Shown here one piece after another: positions 8,653-17,343 of a DNA stretch of 33,709 nucleotides. The DNA lies in assembly GCA_022767075.1 (NCBI GenBank), contig JALEPP010000085.1, forward strand, positions 1-33,709, written 5' to 3'. The stretch is from Agathobacter sp. GTDB taxonomy: Bacteria > Bacillota > Clostridia > Lachnospirales > Lachnospiraceae. Both the position numbers and the translations under genes were made by a program. Under the pieces are notes generated by a model. It saw only the letters and a program-made list of their open reading frames with translations, ran no database searches and was not told the origin of the DNA. Numbering within the stretch: the stretch's first letter is position 1; every line of letters begins with the position of its first letter.

Positions 8653-9637
8653 CTCTTTGGTCCGTCACCTCCGCCTTTTCCATGAGCATCTGTCCAATGG
8701 CACGTGCCAGCTTTTTCGCGCCCTCATCATTTAAGTGCAAGCCTCCATCATAGGTATCCGTAGAATAATCAATCCCGATATCCTCTGCCATTTCCAGATA
8801 ATTGTAATAAGAAAGCTCATAGCTTCTTGCATATTCTTCTATCTGCTCTTCGTATCCTTCATACCAGGTAGGATACAGACTTGGAGCCTTTATCAATATC
8901 AGTGTAATTCCATTTTCCTCACAGAGCAAACGAATCTTATCCAAATACTCATAGGCCTGCTGCCCAAAGTTCTCATCTCCTATGGGAACCTGGGGCCATT
9001 CCTTGGCTGCCTTCACGCCATAATGAGGAAGGTATCCGTGTATGGTTCTGTTCGGTCTCTGAAAAAAATAGGTGAAGTCCTCTTCTGTCAGCTGATTCCA
9101 CCTCTCATGATAGCGCAACACCGGAAAAACATAGCTTAAAAAGCTCTCTTTCTCTGTCATAGAGGCCCTTATGGTTTCTACCTTTTCCTTGGACCATCTC
9201 ATAGAGTCCAGCATCATGCGGTTGTAGATTTCTGACTGCGGCGCATCAAACTGCATGGCAAATACACTTAGAATAACTACCTTTGGAGTTTCATATTTTA
9301 AGGTCTCCTGCAAAAGCCCATAGGACTGCCACATGGTCTGCTTGGGATTTCCCCTGATATAACTGCGAATCCCATACTCCTCCCATAGGGTTTCCGTGGA
9401 AATATTCTCGTACACCTCACAATCTCCCAGGATGATCACATCATGCTGTGCGGTCTTAGGGTCTGCCATCTCCAGATAGTATTCACCTGTCATACTCCCC
9501 TCCGGCACATCCCCCATATATTTGGGAACCACAAGTCTCTGAAGCCCCCCAAGAATCAATAGGGTACAAAGAGTCACCGCTACCGCTCTTACCGCTGTGA
9601 GAGCGCGTCTATGTACTTTTCTATTTTTCTTGTCCAT
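8633..9637 (-). CDS. SGNH-hydrolase-like exported protein, GDS motif changed to GDC (acylation module 1)
   Basis: The start at 9637 is preferred over the longer ORF because AGGAGGG lies 8 nt upstream of it. The 334-residue product has an N-terminal membrane segment (about 15-33). An SGNH/DltD-AlgX-like domain follows, with the block I sequence IILGDCEVYENIS: Cys73 replaces the usual Ser of GDS. A C-terminal GGLHLNDEGA carries the conserved His region. In MBOAT operons such proteins act outside the membrane with the acyltransferase. It follows the MBOAT gene by 34 nt and overlaps the lipoprotein gene. The paralogue at 18625-19635 has the normal GDS. Cys may still act as nucleophile, or the protein may be non-catalytic. 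Confidence 0.82.
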   Translation of the reverse strand: MDKKNRKVHRRALTAVRAVAVTLCTLLILGGLQRLVVPKYMGDVPEGSMTGEYYLEMADPKTAQHDVIILGDCEVYENISTETLWEEYGIRSYIRGNPKQTMWQSYGLLQETLKYETPKVVILSVFAMQFDAPQSEIYNRMMLDSMRWSKEKVETIRASMTEKESFLSYVFPVLRYHERWNQLTEEDFTYFFQRPNRTIHGYLPHYGVKAAKEWPQVPIGDENFGQQAYEYLDKIRLLCEENGITLILIKAPSLYPTWYEGYEEQIEEYARSYELSYYNYLEMAEDIGIDYSTDTYDGGLHLNDEGAKKLARAIGQMLMEKAEVTDQRDESKEQ

Positions 9638-9671
9638 AAGCGTCTCCCTCCTGCCCGGCATTGCTCAAGTC

Positions 9672-11216
9672 TTAGTAGCTATGATAGATAAAGTCCTTTG
9701 GCACATAGGCAATCCCATAACTTCCCATAAAAAGCACCGCCAAAAAAAGTCCAAGCACCAAAAGATAACGAACCAGCCAAGGCTTCCTGTGATACCAGCT
9801 CCATAGTCGATCCGCTCCTGTATCTGTGCCATCCTCCAATGTCTTTTTCTGTATCCCTTGAAAAAGGAAAAAGACAACAATACCCACTCCAAGGATTCCA
9901 TAATCCCATCCGTCTAATCCAAGGGTTGGAAGTACTTTTTCATAGGCCCATCCCATCTCCAATGGGGATTGGATTCCAAACAACATCTGAATCAGGGATA
10001 CCACCATTCCACCAAGCATCATCAGAGTCTCTCCGGCACTTTCATAGCAGTCAAACAATCTAAGAGCGCTCATCAATAGGAAGGTTCCCATGACCTTTAA
10101 TGCTACTATCCAAGGAGAAGCTCCGGAAGAATCGGATGCTTTCCTCTTCTGTTTTCTTCGAGTCTCCAGCTTGTCACAAACCATAAGGAATACGAAGTTC
10201 AAAAATCCCCAGCAGATTGTAGCACTTCCCCTGCCATGCCATGCACCGATAAGCAACCAGGTAACTCCCGTCGTGATGAATACGGTTAACCTTCTGGCAG
10301 CTTGGTTCCCCAAATGGTTCTTTATTCGCCTTCGGACCATCCCCATAACCTCTGATGTAGACAAGGGATAGAACACATAGTTCGAAAACCATCTTCCCAT
10401 AGTCACGTGCCATCTCCTCCAATAGTCCTTGATGGAGATTGCCAAATAGGGACAGTCAAAGTTTTCCGGCAACACAATTCCAAAGCATCTGGCGGCTCCG
10501 ATGGCCATATCAATTCCCCCGGTGAAATCCCCATACAACTGAACGGAGTAAAACAGCATCACAAGCAATACCGCACCGCCACCATACTCCATGGTATTAC
10601 CGGTCAAGGTCTCCACTGCTACTGCCGCGCGATCTGCGATTACCAGCTTCTTTGCCATGCCAAGTAGGATGCGGATGCTTCCCCTTTTCACATCCTCCCA
10701 CCGAAGGGAATGCCCTTCAAAAAGCTGCGACTTCATCTCCCTGTAATTGCAGATAGGTCCCTGGATTACGCAAGGGAAAAAGGATAGGAACAACAGCAGA
10801 CGAAGAGGATTCTTCTCCGCCGGAAACCGTTTCCAATTCACATCCATGAGGTACGAATAGGCTTCCAGCATATAAAAGGATATTCCCACAGGCAAAAGCC
10901 ATTGAACCCCAGACATCCATGGTCTAAGGTTTTTTAATCCAAAAAGACAGACTGCATCCAAAAAAATTACCATAGTAAACGCAAGCTTCCTTATAAGCTT
11001 CCTTTGGTCATGCTTCCACCTTTCTATCATTATTGCAGCCCCATAATGTATCAGGGTCACGAAAATCAGCACCGAGAGGCTATATACCCCGCCGGTGCTG
11101 TAAAAAGCAATACTTCCTGCCAACAATATGTACCATGCATATTTTTTTGGCACACAGTAATAGAGCAATAATGCAATTCCCATAAAAGCCAAAAATGTAG
11201 CTGAAATCATGCTCAT
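9672..11216 (-). CDS. MBOAT-family membrane O-acyltransferase (DltB/AlgI-like), module 1
   Basis: A 514-residue polytopic membrane protein with about 10 or more hydrophobic segments. It has the family hallmarks RRWHVTMGRWFSNYVFYPL and a catalytic-His region LIGAWHGRGS. In DltB-like systems it takes an acyl or aminoacyl group from a carrier protein on the cytosolic face and passes it to an extracellular acceptor. The carrier gene lies 12 nt upstream and the SGNH-like gene 34 nt downstream, giving a compact ACP-MBOAT-SGNH-lipoprotein operon. The start at 11216 has GAGGG at good spacing. The acceptor polymer and acyl group are unknown. Exopolysaccharide acetylation is less likely because a dedicated carrier protein is present. 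Confidence 0.9.
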   Translation of the reverse strand: MSMISATFLAFMGIALLLYYCVPKKYAWYILLAGSIAFYSTGGVYSLSVLIFVTLIHYGAAIMIERWKHDQRKLIRKLAFTMVIFLDAVCLFGLKNLRPWMSGVQWLLPVGISFYMLEAYSYLMDVNWKRFPAEKNPLRLLLFLSFFPCVIQGPICNYREMKSQLFEGHSLRWEDVKRGSIRILLGMAKKLVIADRAAVAVETLTGNTMEYGGGAVLLVMLFYSVQLYGDFTGGIDMAIGAARCFGIVLPENFDCPYLAISIKDYWRRWHVTMGRWFSNYVFYPLSTSEVMGMVRRRIKNHLGNQAARRLTVFITTGVTWLLIGAWHGRGSATICWGFLNFVFLMVCDKLETRRKQKRKASDSSGASPWIVALKVMGTFLLMSALRLFDCYESAGETLMMLGGMVVSLIQMLFGIQSPLEMGWAYEKVLPTLGLDGWDYGILGVGIVVFFLFQGIQKKTLEDGTDTGADRLWSWYHRKPWLVRYLLVLGLFLAVLFMGSYGIAYVPKDFIYHSY

Positions 11217-11228
11217 AGGTGTCCCTCT

Positions 11229-11465
11229 TTAGCAGCCTTTTTGTACCAGCAGACGCCAGATGGCATCCAAGGAATTAAAATTTTCCGGTACAATTTCCTC
11301 TCCATGTATCACCACGCCAAAGCGGTCCTTGATATCTCCAATGAGACACACCAGATCAAAGGAGTCTATGATTCCCTCCTCAATGAGTCTTGTGTGTGTA
11401 TCATAATCCACCTCAGGGTGAAGATCCAATAACAGTTCTCTTAATGCTTCCCTATCTATGTCCAT
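11229..11465 (-). CDS. Acyl/aminoacyl carrier protein (DltC-like), module 1
   Basis: A 78-residue acidic protein with the phosphopantetheine site IIDSFDLVCLI (Ser35) and the helix pattern of carrier proteins. Ser35 should carry 4'-phosphopantetheine. It is the first gene of acylation module 1, immediately before the MBOAT. No adenylation or ligase gene lies in this operon, so loading must come from elsewhere, perhaps the enzyme at 22641-24164. Its paralogue in module 2 (21166-21393) shares DSF and the ending V/VPxNFNSxxA. The Shine-Dalgarno is weak (AAGAGA). Confidence 0.88.
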   Translation of the reverse strand: MDIDREALRELLLDLHPEVDYDTHTRLIEEGIIDSFDLVCLIGDIKDRFGVVIHGEEIVPENFNSLDAIWRLLVQKGC

Positions 11466-11570
11466 ATGGTATCTCTTACGTATCCTTTCTCACCGATATA
11501 TAACTGTGTACAATGTCTTTATCCGGATAGCCTTATCGTGATGTGTCCTATCCTAGTGAGGAACTCTCCG

Positions 11571-12608
11571 CTACCGGATTTCCGGATAATCTTCCCTATT
11601 ATACAGATGGGAATCTCCATGGGCTTTGGAATACGCCATCAACTCCTCATCCGTCACATAACAAAAGGTTGTATGATCCGCTCTAGGGCAGGTGTCATAA
11701 TGAAACCAGCCATCTCCAATGTTCACAAGATTCCAATAATGCATCTGACCATCCGGAAGCTTCTGGATATCCATATTTTCGATTCCTGCAACCGTCAAAA
11801 GCTCTTTTGCCACGCTGGCATAGACATAGCAGTCTCCCTGGCCTCCGGTCAAGCCTTCATAGGCCGCTTTTCTCCATCCATTTTTCTCCCAATAAGTCAC
11901 ATATGTGATGTGAGCTTGTATCCATTGGTAGATTGACGTCAGCTTCTGTTCCTGAGTCATGTCTCCACTGATGATGGTAGCAAGTATCTCTTTTGCCTTT
12001 TCATCCACCATCTCTTTTGGATATTCTCTGGATTCAACAATGACATTACATGCGACGGATGCCATGTTTCCCGCTTCATCAGTGGCGTAATATACCACCT
12101 CATAGGTACCTTCTGTTGAAAGTCGTACTTTGCTACTGTCCACCTTTAATTCTGGCGATGCATCATAGTTGTCGGAGACAGTAACCCCTTTCTTATAGCT
12201 GATCCCTTCTCCGAGAAACACTACAATATCCGACACCCCATCAATCACAGGAGGTGTCGTATCCACCACGCTAAGCTCACAAGGAAAAGAAATCATTCCC
12301 TTCTTCAGCTCCACATGATACACCCCCGGTATGTTGTAATCAAAGGCATCACTCTTTGGTCCATATCCATATCCGGAACAATCATCCTCCTCATCCACAA
12401 AAAAGTTCTTAAGCACCACCTTGGTGCCCACTTCCACCTGCAGATTTTTTCGAATCTTCCCCCTCATGTCCCGATAAATCAGAAAGAAAAAGCAGCCCAT
12501 CGCAAACGCAACCGCAATGGTGGCATAGAGAAAGCCTCTCGCCAATACATATTTGATTTTCTTACGTCTTTTCTTTTTTTCCAGCCTTTTCTTATCTCGT
12601 GTGTTCAT
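11571..12608 (-). CDS. Membrane-anchored transglutaminase-like protein with Ig-like domains
   Basis: 345 residues. A very basic N-terminus (KKRLEKKKRRKKIK) and one membrane segment (about 25-45) indicate a type II anchor. Residues about 55-190 contain beta-sandwich repeats with the DTTPPVIDGVSDIVV and YYATDEAGNMASV signatures of DUF5011/Ig-like wall domains. The transglutaminase-like domain (about 200-335) has its Cys in GQGDCYVYASV, His in MHYWNLVNI and Asp in WFHYDTCP, so the triad is intact. Such proteins act outside the cell as proteases or crosslinkers. It lies 15 nt after pflA, possibly in its transcript, and 105 nt before the carrier protein gene. Confidence 0.85.
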   Translation of the reverse strand: MNTRDKKRLEKKKRRKKIKYVLARGFLYATIAVAFAMGCFFFLIYRDMRGKIRKNLQVEVGTKVVLKNFFVDEEDDCSGYGYGPKSDAFDYNIPGVYHVELKKGMISFPCELSVVDTTPPVIDGVSDIVVFLGEGISYKKGVTVSDNYDASPELKVDSSKVRLSTEGTYEVVYYATDEAGNMASVACNVIVESREYPKEMVDEKAKEILATIISGDMTQEQKLTSIYQWIQAHITYVTYWEKNGWRKAAYEGLTGGQGDCYVYASVAKELLTVAGIENMDIQKLPDGQMHYWNLVNIGDGWFHYDTCPRADHTTFCYVTDEELMAYSKAHGDSHLYNREDYPEIR

Positions 12609-12623
12609 GGTTTTATTCTACTA

Positions 12624-13364
12624 CTATTGCTTTTTCCCTTCAAGAATGGCCTTGGCATTTTCTACCCTGTCTTTTGTAGGGGGCTCAATCCCCTCCAGGG
12701 TATATGGAATTCCAAGATTCTCCCATTTAAACACACCCAATGTATGATAGGGAAGCACCTCCACACGTTCCACCGTATCTAAGGTATCAATAAATGCTCG
12801 AAGCTTGTACAAATCCTCATCCACATCAGTCCGTTCCGGAACCAGCACATGGCGAATCCACATTGGTTTCCCCATATCAGACAACACTCTTGCCATATCC
12901 AGAATGTTTGCATTGGTATGTCCTGTGAGTTTTTTGTGTTTTTCTTCGTCGATTTCCTTGATATCTAAAAGCACAAGATCCGTATATTTCATCAGCTCCT
13001 CAAACTTTGAGAAAAAAGGTTCCTCTCTGGTGAACGGATTCCCGCTGGTATCAATTACTGTGTGGATTCCCTGCTCCTTTGCCTTCCGGAACAACTCCAA
13101 AAGAAAATCTATTTGCAGAAGAGCTTCTCCTCCACTCACAGTGATTCCACCCTTTTCTCTCCAGTACGGGCGATATCGTACCGCCTTTTTCAAAAGCTCA
13201 TCTGCTGTATAAGGTGTCCCTGCCTCCCTCTTCCATGTATCCGGATTATGACAAAACTCACACCTCATGGCACAGCCACTCAAAAAAATAATTGTACGCA
13301 CTCCGGGGCCATCCGCAGACCCAAAGCTCTCAAAAGAATGCACATAACCGATTTGATTACTCAT
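12624..13364 (-). CDS. pflA: Pyruvate formate-lyase activating enzyme (radical SAM)
   Basis: The start at 13364 is chosen over the longer ORF because GGAGG lies 5 nt upstream, giving 246 residues, the normal length. The radical-SAM cluster motif is CAMRCEFC (Cys31, 35, 38). It is followed by HNPDTW and the conserved GGITVSGGEALLQ. It uses SAM and a [4Fe-4S] cluster to place the glycyl radical on PFL (Gly725 of the PflB encoded here) under anaerobic conditions. Unusually for a Firmicute pfl pair, a 0.8-kb palindromic element separates it from pflB, and it has its own promoter at 13395-13423. Confidence 0.96.
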   Translation of the reverse strand: MSNQIGYVHSFESFGSADGPGVRTIIFLSGCAMRCEFCHNPDTWKREAGTPYTADELLKKAVRYRPYWREKGGITVSGGEALLQIDFLLELFRKAKEQGIHTVIDTSGNPFTREEPFFSKFEELMKYTDLVLLDIKEIDEEKHKKLTGHTNANILDMARVLSDMGKPMWIRHVLVPERTDVDEDLYKLRAFIDTLDTVERVEVLPYHTLGVFKWENLGIPYTLEGIEPPTKDRVENAKAILEGKKQ

Positions 13365-13394
13365 CCCATCCTCCATCAATAAAATACTACTCTC

Positions 13395-13423
13395 ATCATA
13401 CAGTTTTTCCACAATATTGTCTA
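13395..13423 (-). promoter_or_regulatory. Promoter of pflA
   Basis: On the minus strand TAGACA (13418-13423), 17 nt, TATGAT (13395-13400), each 5 of 6 to consensus. It lies just outside the left end of element E1 and 31 nt before the pflA start. Confidence 0.72.
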
Positions 13424-13429
13424 ATCATT

Positions 13430-13471
13430 CTTATCGGGGACGTTCCTTTTCTTATCGGGGACGTTCCTTTT
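13430..13471. repeat. Perfect 21-bp tandem duplication at the left end of E1
   Basis: CTTATCGGGGACGTTCC plus TTTT occurs twice in immediate succession. The right end of E1 carries a single copy. This is a terminal duplication from slippage or from insertion at an existing end. Confidence 0.9.
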
Positions 13472-13800
13472 TCCACGGCCATCGCCCTTTGGCCTTAGGA
13501 GCGCCCTTTGGCTTGACCTCCTGTCGGAACCGCATCCCGGCGAGGGAGCTTTTTTGTCTTTTCCCCCCAGCCCAGAGAACGGCCATCCAAGCGCTTCCGT
13601 TGGGGGATGGAGGTGGAAGTTTTTTTGCCAGTTATTCGGTTGCAAGGATTTTCGTGATATGATTTTGCCTCTTTCGATAATTCGAGTTCGGCAAAGTTGG
13701 GACAATTTCACAGGAGAATTCGTGGATGGGGAGAATTCCTTAAAGTAGCTTTGTTATTTTTCTTAGGCGCGTCTCCAAGGAAAATCGTGCACGCGGTTCG

Positions 13801-13885
13801 GTTTGCGGCTCGAAGAACGACATAACCGAGGTCCTAGTCGTCCGGGGGACGACTGTTTAGGACGGACCGGAGCAGAGCGGAGACC
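13801..13885 (+). ncRNA. Conserved structured core of E1
   Basis: 85 nt, nearly identical to 16937-17019 in E2 (reverse strand) apart from a 1-nt indel and a few changes near the end. It contains a nested hairpin: outer stem GTCCTA (13831-13836)/TAGGAC (13858-13863), inner stem GTCGTCC/GGACGAC with loop GGG, a 3'-side bulge TGTT, then the tail GACCGGAGCAGAGCGGAG (13865-13882). Upstream lies GTTTGCGGCTCGAAGAACGA. Whether it acts as RNA or as single-stranded DNA is not known; type ncRNA is provisional. Confidence 0.55.
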
Positions 13886-14120
13886 GTGCACAATAAAATC
13901 TCCTTGGAGCGCGCCTTAGAAAAATTCAAAGGTACGTCCTGGAATTCATCCCCACCACGGATTTTCCTGTAAAATTGTTCAAACCTTGCCGTACACGAAA
14001 ATTGAGGCAAAATCATACCACTGAAAATTCCTAAACAACCTCATAAAAGCAAAAAACTTCCACCTCCATCCTCCCAACGGAAGCGCTTGGATGGCCGTTC
14101 TCTGGGCTGGGGGAGAAGAC

Positions 14121-14161
14121 AAAAAAGACCCCTCGCCGGAGAATAACTCCGACAAGAGGTC
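14121..14161 (-). terminator. Intrinsic terminator of pflB, inside E1's right arm
   Basis: On the minus strand a 15-bp stem including G-U pairs (GACCTCTTGTCGGAG/CTCCGGCGAGGGGTC) with loop TTATT, followed by TTTTTTG. It is about 60 nt past the pflB stop and should end the pflB transcript. A degenerate mirror copy in the left arm (about 13517-13556) faces the other way. Confidence 0.85.
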
Positions 14162-14221
14162 AAGCCAAAGGGCGCTCCTAAGGCCAAAGGGCGATGGCCG
14201 TGGAAAAAGGAACGTCCCCGA

Positions 14222-16474
14222 TTAAAGAGATTCGTGGCAGGTTCTTGAAATAACGTCAAGCTGCTGTTCTCTTGTGAGGTCGATGAATTTAACTGCATAT
14301 CCGGATACACGGATTGTGAAGTTTGCGTACTCCTCTTTCTCCGGATGCTCCATTGCATCGATCAGTTTCTCTTTTCCGAATACATTGACGTTGAGGTGGT
14401 GTGCACCCTGATCAAAGTATCCGTCCAATGCGCTCTCTAAGTTCTCGATGCGCTCTTCTTCTGTATTTCCAAGTGCTCCAGGGTTGATGGTCTGGGTGTT
14501 GGAAATTCCATCTAATGCTTCTTCGTATGGAAGCTTTGCTACAGAGTTCAAGGAAGCCAAAAGTCCATTCTGCTCTGCACCGTATGCTGGGTTTGCACCA
14601 GGAGCTAAAGGTGCTCCGGCTTTACGTCCATCCGGTGTAGAACCGGTTGCCTTACCGTATACCACGTTTGAGGTGATGGTAAGAATCGATGTGGTTGGCT
14701 CAGAATCGCGGTAAGTATGGCAGCTTCTAATTTTCTTCATGAAGGTGCGGAGTAACCATACTGCGATTTCATCTGCACGCTCATCATCGTTTCCGTATTT
14801 TGGGAAATCTCCTGTGGTCTCGTAATCAACTACGATTCCATTCTCATCACGGATGGTTTTTACCTTTGCGTATTTGATTGCAGAAAGAGAATCTACTACA
14901 TGTGAGAATCCTGCAATACCGGTAGCGAAGGTACGGCGTACATCGGTATCAATTAAAGCCATCTGAGTAGCTTCATAGTAATACTTGTCATGCATGTAGT
15001 GAATCATGTTCAAGGTCTCTACATAAGCACGGGCAAGCCATGTCATCATCTTATCAAAACGATCCATAACCTCATCGTAATCTAAGTACTCTGAAGTAAT
15101 CGGACGATACTCAGGTCCAACCTGCTCCTTTAACTTCTCATCAATACCACCATTGATTGCGTAAAGAAGACATTTTGCAAGGTTTGCACGAGCTCCGAAG
15201 AACTGAATCTCTTTACCTGTCTCTGTAGCAGATACACAACAGCATACACTGTAGTCATCGCCCCATACCGGACGCATTACATCGTCGTTCTCATACTGGA
15301 CAGAGCTGGTGTTGATTGAAATCTTTGCTGCGTATTTTTTGAAGTTCTCCGGCAAATGTGATGAATAGAGAACGGTAAGGTTTGGTTCCGGTGAAGGTCC
15401 CATGTTCTCCAATGTGTGGAGGAAACGGAAACAGGTCTTAGTAACCTCACTTCTTCCATCCATACCGATACCAGCCACATCAACGGTAGCCCATACCGGG
15501 TCTCCTGAGAATAACTGATTGTATGACTCGATACGAGCAAATTTTACCATACGGAATTTCAATGTCATATGGTCGATAAGCTCCTGAGCCTCAGCCTCTG
15601 TAAGGATACCCTTCTTTAGGTCTCTCTCAATATAAATATCAAGGAAGGTTGAAACACGTCCTACTGACATTGCAGCACCGTTCTGGGTTTTGATTGCTGC
15701 AAGGTATCCGAAGTAAAGCCACTGGCATGCTTCTTTTGCATCCTTTGCAGGCTCTGAAATATCAAAGCCGTATACAGCAGCCATTTCCTTCATACCCTTT
15801 AAGGCACGAATCTGCTCTGCAAGCTCCTCACGGATACGGTAGTCCTTACTTCTCATGGCAAGTCTTGCACTTGCATCAAAGTCTTTTTCCTTCTCTTCAA
15901 TCAGGTAGTCAATACCGTAAAGTGCCACACGACGGTAGTCACCAACGATACGTCCTCTTCCGTAAGTATCCGGAAGTCCTGTTAAAATATGGCTGTGACG
16001 CATACGCTTCATCTCCGGAGTGTATACATCGAATACTGCCTGGTTATGTGTTTTATGGTAAACGGTAAAAATCTCATGAAGCTTTGGACTTGGCTCGTAT
16101 CCATACATTCTGCATGACTGCTCTGCCATCTTGATTCCACCGTAAGGCATAAATGCTCTCTTTAATGGTTTATCAGTCTGAAGGCCGACTACCTTCTCTA
16201 ACTCCTTCATTTCAGGATCGATATATCCCGGGCCGTATGCAGTAAGTGAAGACACTACCTCTGTCTCCATATCCAAAACACCGCCTTTTGCACGCTCTTC
16301 CTTCTGGAGCTCCTGCACCTTTCCCCACAACTTATTGGTAGCTTCTGTAGGACCTGCTAAGAACGATTCATCTCCCTCGTATGGGGTATAGTTGTTCTGA
16401 ATGAAATCACGAACGTCAATTCCTTCTTTCCAAAGTCTTCCCTCGAAGCCTTCCCACTGTTTAAAATCCTTCAT
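14222..16474 (-). CDS. pflB: Formate C-acetyltransferase (pyruvate formate-lyase)
   Basis: 750 residues, full length for PFL. It converts pyruvate plus CoA to acetyl-CoA plus formate in anaerobic fermentation. The active-site cysteines lie in [13 protein letters not shown] (Cys411-413, corresponding to the Cys418/419 pair of E. coli), and the glycyl-radical site is RVSGYAVKF (Gly725) near the C-terminus. The start at 16474 has AAAGGAT upstream. A promoter lies at 16525-16552. The stop codon TAA directly abuts element E1. It needs the activating enzyme encoded downstream (pflA), which here has a separate promoter. Confidence 0.98.
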   Translation of the reverse strand: MKDFKQWEGFEGRLWKEGIDVRDFIQNNYTPYEGDESFLAGPTEATNKLWGKVQELQKEERAKGGVLDMETEVVSSLTAYGPGYIDPEMKELEKVVGLQTDKPLKRAFMPYGGIKMAEQSCRMYGYEPSPKLHEIFTVYHKTHNQAVFDVYTPEMKRMRHSHILTGLPDTYGRGRIVGDYRRVALYGIDYLIEEKEKDFDASARLAMRSKDYRIREELAEQIRALKGMKEMAAVYGFDISEPAKDAKEACQWLYFGYLAAIKTQNGAAMSVGRVSTFLDIYIERDLKKGILTEAEAQELIDHMTLKFRMVKFARIESYNQLFSGDPVWATVDVAGIGMDGRSEVTKTCFRFLHTLENMGPSPEPNLTVLYSSHLPENFKKYAAKISINTSSVQYENDDVMRPVWGDDYSVCCCVSATETGKEIQFFGARANLAKCLLYAINGGIDEKLKEQVGPEYRPITSEYLDYDEVMDRFDKMMTWLARAYVETLNMIHYMHDKYYYEATQMALIDTDVRRTFATGIAGFSHVVDSLSAIKYAKVKTIRDENGIVVDYETTGDFPKYGNDDERADEIAVWLLRTFMKKIRSCHTYRDSEPTTSILTITSNVVYGKATGSTPDGRKAGAPLAPGANPAYGAEQNGLLASLNSVAKLPYEEALDGISNTQTINPGALGNTEEERIENLESALDGYFDQGAHHLNVNVFGKEKLIDAMEHPEKEEYANFTIRVSGYAVKFIDLTREQQLDVISRTCHESL

Positions 16475-16524
16475 AAATTATCCTTTCTAAAAAAGCCAAC
16501 TTACTATTTCTCTTCGACTCCTAT

Positions 16525-16552
16525 ATCTTACAAAAATCTGCCGAAAATTCAA
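16525..16552 (-). promoter_or_regulatory. Promoter of pflB
   Basis: On the minus strand TTGAAT (16547-16552), 16 nt, TAAGAT (16525-16530), about 50 nt before the pflB start. The 16553-16630 stretch upstream is AT-rich without other clear motifs, followed by element E2. Confidence 0.65.
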
Positions 16553-16936
16553 TAGATTTCGCGCATCTTTTCTCTTTTCCCTTTATTGCATTTAAAACTC
16601 TCATTTTCTCTATTTTTTTTGTCCATTTTACCTAAAATCTATACACGGTGAGACTCCTTTTCTCCAATTTCTGGATTTTTCCTTTTCCACCTTCTCCCAG
16701 ATTATGTATCACTTTCCACCCGGGGTGGCGCTCTCCCCATCCAAAACAGTAGGGGGCATCCATAACGGCACTGTACTTTTACAAGGTTACTTAGTATTTT
16801 GGGAAGGCGCCCTCACACTTTATTTTTCTGTACGCCAAGGTTTGAACAAGGGGCAAAAATTGTCTACCAAAATGCGTGCTAGCCGCTCCTCGTCTGCTAC
16901 TCTAGGGAGCCGCCTTCACGAATTTTATTACGGGGG

Positions 16937-17019
16937 GTCTCCACTCCGCTCCGGTCCGTCCTAAACAGTCGTCCCCCGGACGACTAGGACCTCGGTTTGT
17001 CGTTCTTCGAGCCGCAAAC
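16937..17019 (-). ncRNA. Conserved structured core of E2
   Basis: Reverse complement of E1's core, with the nested hairpin at 16958-16990 identical to E1's. The tail reads GACCGGAGCGGAGTGGAG. Provisional type, as for E1. Confidence 0.55.
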
Positions 17020-17285
17020 AGACCCGCCCCCGTTCTATCGTTCAGGACGGCTCCAAGAGTAGCAACGACTCGTCGCTGAATCGCTGCGCATTTTTGGCAG
17101 ACAACTTTTTGTCCCTTGTCCCAACTTTGGCGAACTGAAATCATCGAAAAAGTGTGAGGGGGGCCTTCCCAAAAATACTTGTGGCCTTGTAACTGGTACA
17201 GTGCCCTTATGGATGCCCCCTACTGCTTTGGATGGGGAGAGCGCCACCCCGGGCGGAAAGCGTGCGAAAAACCGGGGAGAAGGTA

Positions 17286-17343
17286 TAAAAAGGAAAAATC
17301 CCTGCACCGGGAGAAAAGGAGTCTCACCGTGTACAGGGATTTT
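17286..17343 (-). terminator. Intrinsic terminator of rpoD, formed by the right end of E2
   Basis: On the minus strand AAAATCCCTG pairs with CAGGGATTTT (17334-17343 with 17295-17304). An inner, partly paired stem CACGGTGAG/CTCCCGGTG lies between them, and TTTCCTTTTT follows. It is 9 nt past the rpoD stop. A degenerate mirror copy sits at the left end of E2 facing plus-strand transcription. Confidence 0.8.

Larger units (their letters stand above)
13430..14223. repeat. Element E1: 794-bp imperfect inverted repeat between pflB and pflA
   Basis: The whole gap is one large foldback. The left arm from 13430 and the right arm ending near 14223 match as reverse complements almost to the centre near 13810-13850. 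Examples: CCACGGCCATCGCCC (about 13473) against its complement near 14200, GGATGGAGGTGGAAG against 14053-14070, and TCTCCAAGG (13771) against CTCCTTGGA near 13900. Arms are strongest at the ends and more diverged inward. The left terminus carries a perfect 21-bp tandem duplication (13430-13450, 13451-13471). The right end begins at the pflB stop codon. No credible ORF or transposase is present. It shares its core and inner blocks with E2. Confidence 0.88.

Noticed and set aside
13430-13471. Tandem 21-bp repeat considered as the start of a CRISPR array
   Set aside because: Two direct copies without spacers, and no cas genes. It is the duplicated end of E1.
13421-13711. 96-residue ORF across the left arm of E1
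   Set aside because: Composition is basic and low in hydrophobic core, there is no ribosome site, and it is a by-product of the palindrome. The mirror arm gives a similar translation.
13801-13885. E1/E2 core considered as an integron attC site or group II intron domain
   Set aside because: No attC RYYYAAC/GTTRRRY boxes were seen, and no reverse transcriptase, maturase or domain V-like signature.
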